A stretch of 64,000 nucleotides of DNA from Penaeus vannamei. Lineage: Eukaryota > Arthropoda > Malacostraca > Decapoda > Penaeidae. A program made the translations under genes and the position numbers. This document shows, piece after piece, positions 57,061-64,000 of the stretch. The DNA lies in NCBI RefSeq assembly GCF_042767895.1, contig NC_091578.1:7102019-7166018 (forward strand), read 5' to 3'. The notes under the pieces are model-generated. The model searched no databases, was not told the origin of the DNA, and saw only the letters and a list, made by a program, of their open reading frames with translations. Each line of letters begins with the position of its first letter. Within the stretch, counting starts at the first letter, position 1.

Positions 57061-58484
57061 TATTATTATCCTTATTATGATCATCATTATCATTATTATC
57101 ATTATTGTTCTTATTATCATTAACACTATTATTACTCTTATTTTCATCATTATTATCAAAATTGGTATTACTACTATTATCATCAATATTATTTCCATCA
57201 TCATTATTATTATAATTATTGTTATTATCAACATCATTGTGTCATCTCCATTGTTATTTGTATTATTATAATTTCCAATATCGTTTGATTATTGTCGGTG
57301 TCGCCTTCGTTGTTATTATCCTTTTTTATTGAGATAATTATTGGTTTTATATGCAGTGATTATTATTATTATTGTTATTATCAGTATAGTCTTTCTTATT
57401 ATTATGGCAATTATTATTATTATTGTTACTGTTATTAAAATCATCATCGTTGTTATTGTTACTGTTATTATTTTTATTGCTATTATTATCATTATTATTA
57501 TTATTATTATTATTATTTTCATAATTATTGCCGATTTTATTACTATTGTTTTTATCGTTAATTCCATTAATATAATCATTATCATTATCGATATCATCAG
57601 AAATATTATCAATATCAAAATTATTATTATTACTATCATCATCAACATAATTTCTATTATTATTATCATTATTATTATTATCATAATCATTATCATTATC
57701 AACATGCTGTCATCGGTATTATCATCTTTTTTATTATTATTATTATCATTTCGAATATAGTTTGAGTATTGTCTTCATTACTACTAATTTTTATGATGAT
57801 ATTATAACTTATTGTCAACATTGTCATCACCATCTTCATTATCATTATCATTATTATTATCAATAATATAATTTTCCTTATCATTATCATCATTATTATC
57901 ATTAATATTATGATTGTGATTGTATTATCATTTTTTTATCATTATTATTATCATTATTTTTTCTATTCCTATCACTTTTATTACATTATGGATGCTATCA
58001 TCATCGTCATTATCATTATCATGATTGTTGTCATTGTTAATGATATTATAATTAATATTGCTATCATTATTATTATCATTATCATTAATATTATAATTGT
58101 TACTATTTGTAATATCATTATCATTATTATCCTCATTTTTGTATTATTATTACTATTATTATCATTGCTCTGATTATTCTTATCATTACTGTTAGTTAGG
58201 GCCCTTATCATTGTTATTAACATTTTTGTTTTTGTTACTTTTACTTTATCATCTTTCTCATCATTATCATCATCCTTATCACCATTGTCATTTTTAATAT
58301 CATTATCATTATTGTCATTATCATTATTTTCGTTATCATTATTGTCAGCATCATTATCATTATCATTATTATCATTTTATTATTGTTGGTGCACTTATCA
58401 TCATTACTATTATCATTATTACTTTTATTATTATCATTATCATTCTTATTATCACTGTCATTCCAATATTTATTATTATCTTTG

Positions 58485-58915
58485 TCATCATCATCATAAT
58501 TACACAGCCATATATTGGAATAAGAGTAGAAACTAAGGATTTTAAGCATGTGAATTACCAATTCATTTGAGCTGCGATAGCTCTGTCGGCCCGAGTATGT
58601 ACATGTTTTGTGTTATGTTGACATTTGGCATCACTGAACAAGTCTTGTCTGCCTTTGAGTTTTATTGAATAAGGAACGGTACAGTTCTTGGCTTATTGGC
58701 AGGAATTCTTACCCAAACGCTCCCCTGCTTAAAACTCATTCAGTATTTTAAAGGTCTAAGTATTTTTTGCATAACAATTGCTCTTTCTTTCGGGTTGCGA
58801 TAGCTCGGTGGGTAGCGCGCGAGACTTGGGTTCTGGGGACAGGGGTTCGAGACGCGGTCAAGGGAGGGTTGCCAACGCTTTTGTTTTCATCAGCATTGGC
58901 GGTGTCGCTTTCGTT
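58485..58915 (+). repeat. Array unit R19 (head variant GGGTTGCGA)
   Basis: The left hairpin arm is diverged (TGCCTTTGAGTTTTATTGAA) and an extra AAAGGTCTAAGTATTTTTTG stretch precedes the second head. Core 58795-58875 at consensus. Confidence 0.86.
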
Positions 58916-59109
58916 GTTATTATCATTCTTTATGAAGATAATTATTGGTTCTTTTTTAGTTATTATCATTACCATGTTTTTTGTTAGTATTGTTCTTACT
59001 ATATTATCGTTATTTTTATTATTGTAATCATTATTGTCATTGTTACTGATATCAAAATCATTTTTATTATTATTCCTGTTATTATTGACATTATTATTAT
59101 TATGATCAC

Positions 59110-59168
<59 letters not shown>

Positions 59169-59182
59169 TATTATTATTATCA

Positions 59183-59233
<51 letters not shown>

Positions 59234-59700
59234 CATTATCATTACCACTATTATTACTATCATTCCCATCATTATTGCCGATTTTATTATTATTGCTATC
59301 ATCATCATTATCGTTATTATAATCATTATTATTATCAATATCATTAATATTATCACTATCCAAACTATCATTACTACTAGTATCATCAACATTATTTATA
59401 TCATTATTATTATTATTGTTATTATCAACATCATTGTGTCATCTCTATTGTTATCATTTATATTTCCAATATCGCTTGATTATTGTTATTACTACTATTA
59501 TTATGAGGATGTTAATTGATATTATCTATTATCATCACTGCCATTGTTATCATCATTATTATTACCATTATTATTTTTTTTCTATTTTCATCTTTTTTAT
59601 TACCACTATCATTATTGATATCATTATCATTATCCTTATTATCATTTTCATGATCGTTATCATTGTTAATGTTACTATTATTGATATTGCTATTATATTA

Positions 59701-59731
<31 letters not shown>

Positions 59732-60098
59732 CATTATTATAATTTCTATTGTCATTATCATCACTATTATTATCATTATGATCATTATCGTTATTGCCAT
59801 CATCATTATCACTACTATTGTTTTTATTATTATTATTATTGCTATAATTATTATTTTCATTAACGTTAGTTAGAACCATTATCATTGTTATTAACACTAT
59901 TAATTCTTGTCTTGTTATTATTACTTTATCATCATTATCATCATCATCATTCTCATCTTATCATCATTGTTTTTCATAATTATGGCCGATTTTATCACTA
60001 ATGTTATTATCATTATCATCATTACTATAATCATTATCATTATTATCATGAATATTATCAATATCAAAAATATTATCATTATTATTATCAATATCCTT

Positions 60099-60101
<3 letters not shown>

Positions 60102-60169
<68 letters not shown>
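60102..60169. repeat. Inverted triplet run, third homologue
   Basis: (ATA)n to (ATT)n switch near 60131 with arms of about 30 bases, in a spacer otherwise matching the R5-R6 spacer. Confidence 0.9.
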
Positions 60170-60325
60170 CATATTGTCATCTCTATTGCTATCATCATTT
60201 TTATTATTATTATTTCTAATATCGTTCATTGTCATTATTACTGCTATCATCATGATGATAATTATTATAACTATTATTATCATAATTGACATTATTATCA
60301 TCATAATTATTATTACTATTATTAC

Positions 60326-60337
<12 letters not shown>

Positions 60338-60364
<27 letters not shown>

Positions 60365-60413
60365 CATTATCATTATCATTATCATTATCATTATCATTAT
60401 CATTATCATTATC

Positions 60414-60445
<32 letters not shown>
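60338..60445 (+). repeat. (ATTATC)n tract in R19-R20 spacer
   Basis: About 17 hexamers; same relative position as the 35320-35420 tract. Confidence 0.93.
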
Positions 60446-60448
<3 letters not shown>

Positions 60449-60904
60449 CATTATTTTCATTATCATTGATATCATTATTGTTATTGTATTATCATTGTTA
60501 CTGTATTATCATTTTTATTGTCATTTTTTTCCTTTTTTTATATTTACCATTTTCATTACCCTTACCATTACTGATGCTATTATGATCATTATCATTATCC
60601 TTATCGTTATTTTCATGATAATTGTCATTGTTAATGTTCCTATTATTATATATATTTTATTATTATAATTGTCATCATTATCATTATTTTTTGTGATTAT
60701 CAACATTATTGTCATCTTTATCATTACTATTACCATTATCATTATTATTTACATAATAATTATTATGATTATTCGTATTATTACTGTTAGTTAGGCCACT
60801 ATCATTGTTAATAACACTATTATTTTTGTTCTTATTACTTTATAATCATCATTATTATCACTCTCATCATTATCACCATCACCATCCTTTATTAAACAAA
60901 CACC

Positions 60905-61205
60905 CATTAGCATTGCTATCATTATTATTTTCATTATCATTATTATCATTGCTATCATTATCATTATTATCATTGCTATCATTATCATTATTATCATTGC
61001 TATCATTATCATTATCATCATTGCTATCATTATCATTATCATCGTCATTATAATTATCATCATTGCTACCATTATCATTATCATCGTCATTATAATTATC
61101 ATCATTGCTACCATTATCATTATCATCGTCATTATAATTATCATCATTGCTACCATTATCATTATTATCATTGCTATCATTATCATTATTATCATTGCTA
61201 TCATC
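60905..61205 (+). repeat. Nested repeats around ATTGCTATC, including three 42-bp units
   Basis: CATTGCTATCATTATCATT recurs at 21-24 bp intervals. Between about 61030 and 61150 a 42-bp unit with CATTGCTACCATTATC and CGTCATTATAATTATC is repeated about three times. The homologous stretch after R5 has two ATTGCTATC words and that after R7 only one, so this is a local expansion. Confidence 0.9.
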
Positions 61206-61371
61206 ATCATTTTCATTATCATTATTATCATCATCATTATTATTGTCATCATTACTGTCATCACTATTGTCGCTGTTGTTGCTATTATGATCATTACTAT
61301 TATCATTATTACCCTGATTGTCAACATTTTTATTATCTTTGTCATTTTACCGTTCAATATTATTATCTTTA

Positions 61372-61793
61372 TCACCAACATCATCATAATTACGCTCAGT
61401 CATATATTGGAATATAGGTAGAAACTAAGTATTTTAAGCATGTGAATTGCCAATTTATTTAAGCTGCGATAGCTCTTTCTGCCCGAGTACCTATATGTTG
61501 TGTGTAATTTTGACGTTTGGCATCACTGAACAAGTCCTGCCTGCCTTGGAAAGCGTTTTATTAAGCGGGGAACGGTACAATCCTTGGCCTATCGGAAGGA
61601 ATTCTTGCCCAAACGCTACCCTGCTTAAAGCTCTAAGTATTTTAAGCATGGCAATTGCTCCTTCATTCGAGCTCCGATAGCTCGGTGGGTAGCGCGCGAG
61701 ACTTGGGTTCTGGGGACAGGGGTTCGAGACGCGGTCAAGGGAGGGTTGCCAACGCTTTTGTTTTCATCAGCATTAGCGGTGTCGCCTTCGTGC
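61372..61793 (+). repeat. Array unit R20 (head variant GAGCTCCGA)
   Basis: The partial head reads GATAGCTCTTTCTGCCCGAG. Hairpin 61549-61630, core 61672-61755 at consensus. The tail GTGTCGCCTTCGTGCC and following spacer match those after R8. Confidence 0.86.
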
Positions 61794-61977
61794 CAATAAT
61801 CATTCTTTATGAAGATATTATTGGTTCTTGTTTACAGTTATTATCATTACCATGGTTTTTGTTAGTATTGTTCTTACTGTATTATCGTTATTATCATTAT
61901 TGTAATCATTATTGTCATTGTTACTGTTATCAAAATTATATTTATTATTATTTCTGTTATTATTGTCATTATTATTA

Positions 61978-62062
61978 TTATGATCAACATTATTATTATT
62001 ATTATGATCAACATTATTATTATTATTATGATCAACATTATTATTATTATTATGATCACCAT
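61978..62062 (+). repeat. 21-bp repeat with TGATCAAC, about four units
   Basis: ATTATTATTATTATGATCAAC-type units (shown in parts: ATTATTATTATT then ATGATCAAC), the last reading ATGATCACC, in the R20-R21 spacer. It is the counterpart of the 18-bp tract at 43765. Confidence 0.9.
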
Positions 62063-62067
62063 TATTA

Positions 62068-62125
<58 letters not shown>

Positions 62126-63111
62126 CATTATCATTACCACTATTATTACTATCATTCCCATCATTATTGCCGATTTTATTATTATTGCTATCATCATCAT
62201 TATCGTTATTATAATCATTATTATTATCAATATCATAAATAGTATCACTATCCAAACTATCATTACTACTAGTATCATCAACATTATTTATATCATTATT
62301 ATTATTATTGTTATTATCAACATCATTGTGTCATCTCTATTGTTATCATTTATATTATTATCATTTCCAATATCGCTTGATTATTGTTATTACTACTATT
62401 ATTATGAGGATGTTAATTGATATTATCTATTATCATCACTGTCATTGTTATCATCATTACTATTACCATTATTTTTTTCTATTTTCATCATTTTTATTAC
62501 CACTATCATTATTGATATCATTATCATTATCCTTATTATCATTTTCATGATCGTTATCATTGTTAATGTTACTATGATTGATATTGCTATTATATTATCA
62601 TTATTATTATTATCATTATTAATATTATCATTATTATAATTTCTATTGTCATTATCATCACTGTTATTATCATTATGATCATTATCATTATTGCCATCAT
62701 CATTATCACTACTATTGTTTTTATTATTATTATTATTGCTATAATTATTATCATTAACGTTAGTTAGAACCATTATCATTGTTATTAACACTATTAATTC
62801 TTGTCTTGTTATTATTACTTTATCATCATTATCATCATCATCATTCTTATCTTATCATCATTGTTATTGTTATCATTATCATTATTATCATTACCATTAT
62901 CATTATCATTATAATTATCGTTATCCTTATTATTATCATTATCATTATTGTCATCAAAGTTATTATAATAATCATTATCATCATCATTAATGTTGCTGTT
63001 GTTATAATAATCATTAATATTATCATTATTACCTATATTATTTGTATTATTGTCATTGTTATTATCACTTTTATTATGTAATTTTCATATTCATTAATAT
63101 TATCTTTGTCG

Positions 63112-63528
63112 TCAACATCATCATAATTACACTCAGCCTTGTATCGCAATATGAGTAGAAACAGGATTTTAAGCATGTGAATTACCAATTCATTTGAGCT
63201 GCGATAGCTCGGTCAGCCCGAGTACGTGTATGTTGTGTGTTATTTTGACATTTGGCATCACTGAACAAATCCTGTCTGCCTTGGAAAGCATTTTATTAAG
63301 CGGGGAACGGTACAGTTCTTGGCCTACCGGAAAGAATTCTTGCCCAAATGCTCCCCTTCTTAAAACTCTAAGTATTTTACACATGATAATTGCTTTTTTT
63401 TCTCGAGCTCCGATAGCTCGGTGGGTAGCGCGCGAGACTTGGGTTCTGGGGACAGGGGTTCGAGACGCGGTCAAGGGAGGGTTGCCAATGCTTTTGTTTT
63501 CATCAGCATTAGTGGTGTCGCTTTAGCT
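63112..63528 (+). repeat. Array unit R21 (head variant GAGCTCCGA)
   Basis: Last unit in the window. Partial head reads GGTCAGCCCGAG; hairpin arm CCCTTCTTAAAAC; core 63409-63490 at consensus. The spacer after it (to 64000) repeats the one after R5. Confidence 0.86.
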
Positions 63529-63720
63529 ATTATCATTTTTATTATGATTATTATTAGTACTTATTTGCAGTGAATATCTTTATTACCATTGTTATTAGTA
63601 GTATCATTCTTATTATCATTATTATTATCATCATGATTATTATTATAACTATTATTATTGTTACTATCAAAGCATCCTTATTGTTGTTATTATTAGTTAT
63701 TGTTCTCATAACTATTATAA

Positions 63721-63782
<62 letters not shown>

Positions 63783-64000
63783 TTATTATTATTGATGTTA
63801 TTATTATCATCATCATCTTTCCTATTATCATTATTACTATTATTATTGTTATTATTATCATCATCATATTTCCTATTATCATTATTACTATTATTATATT
63901 TATTATTATCAGCATTATCATTTTTCATAATTATGGCCGATTTTATCACTATTGTTATTATCATTATCATCATTACTATAATCATTATCATTATTATCAT

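Overview
This is eukaryotic nuclear DNA, not a prokaryotic operon region. The only protein gene I can support is an intron-containing transmembrane channel-like (TMC) gene on the minus strand at 19146-23420. More than 45 kb of the rest is ATT/ATC-type low-complexity repeat. An animal with a very microsatellite-rich genome fits best. A decapod crustacean (shrimp-like) is my inference from the repeat density and the invertebrate-type TMC with a long tail, but no base in the window proves the species. Two runs of exactly 500 N (23735-24234 and 50630-51129) show that this is a gapped scaffold.

Layout. (1) 1-7195: a left array of low-complexity DNA (AAT/GAT triplets as read on +) with five copies, all on the minus strand, of a roughly 400-bp unit. 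(2) 7196-19145: single-copy or low-copy non-coding DNA. It holds one solo near-perfect palindrome (7664-7738), large TA/TG microsatellites, a small tandem-repeat family (10.5-14 kb), a 1.9-kb segment present twice (11.35-13.24 and 13.70-15.65 kb) that carries a tRNA-Thr-like sequence, and a 620-bp segment with long inverted ends (15714-16334). (3) 19146-23420: the TMC gene, eight exons with matching splice phases, 760 residues from the CWET region to the stop codon; the 5' part is missing. (4) 24235-64000: a right array of the same kind as the left, but inverted, with 21 further copies of the unit, all on the plus strand. Four of its spacers carry the dead 3' end of a non-LTR retrotransposon reverse transcriptase.

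The repeat unit is the most unusual thing here. In its own 5'-3' direction it has a partial tRNA-like head (GATAGCTCGGTCGG), a long imperfect hairpin centred on GAATTC, a second and more complete tRNA-like head with A-box-like and B-box-like sequences (TAGCTCGGTGGG, GGTTCGAGACG), and a small tail hairpin. The second head is about 72 bp, GC- and CpG-rich, and almost identical in 25 copies, while everything around it drifts. The low-complexity spacers also share short marker words in a constant order, so whole 1.4-3.3 kb units have been amplified; these are not merely independent insertions.

Nothing here forms an operon or pathway. The TMC product would be a multi-pass membrane channel subunit. 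Its upstream exons must lie in the first gap or beyond the right array, in which case the array would sit in an intron or the 5' flank. The gap at that boundary means the adjacency must be confirmed.
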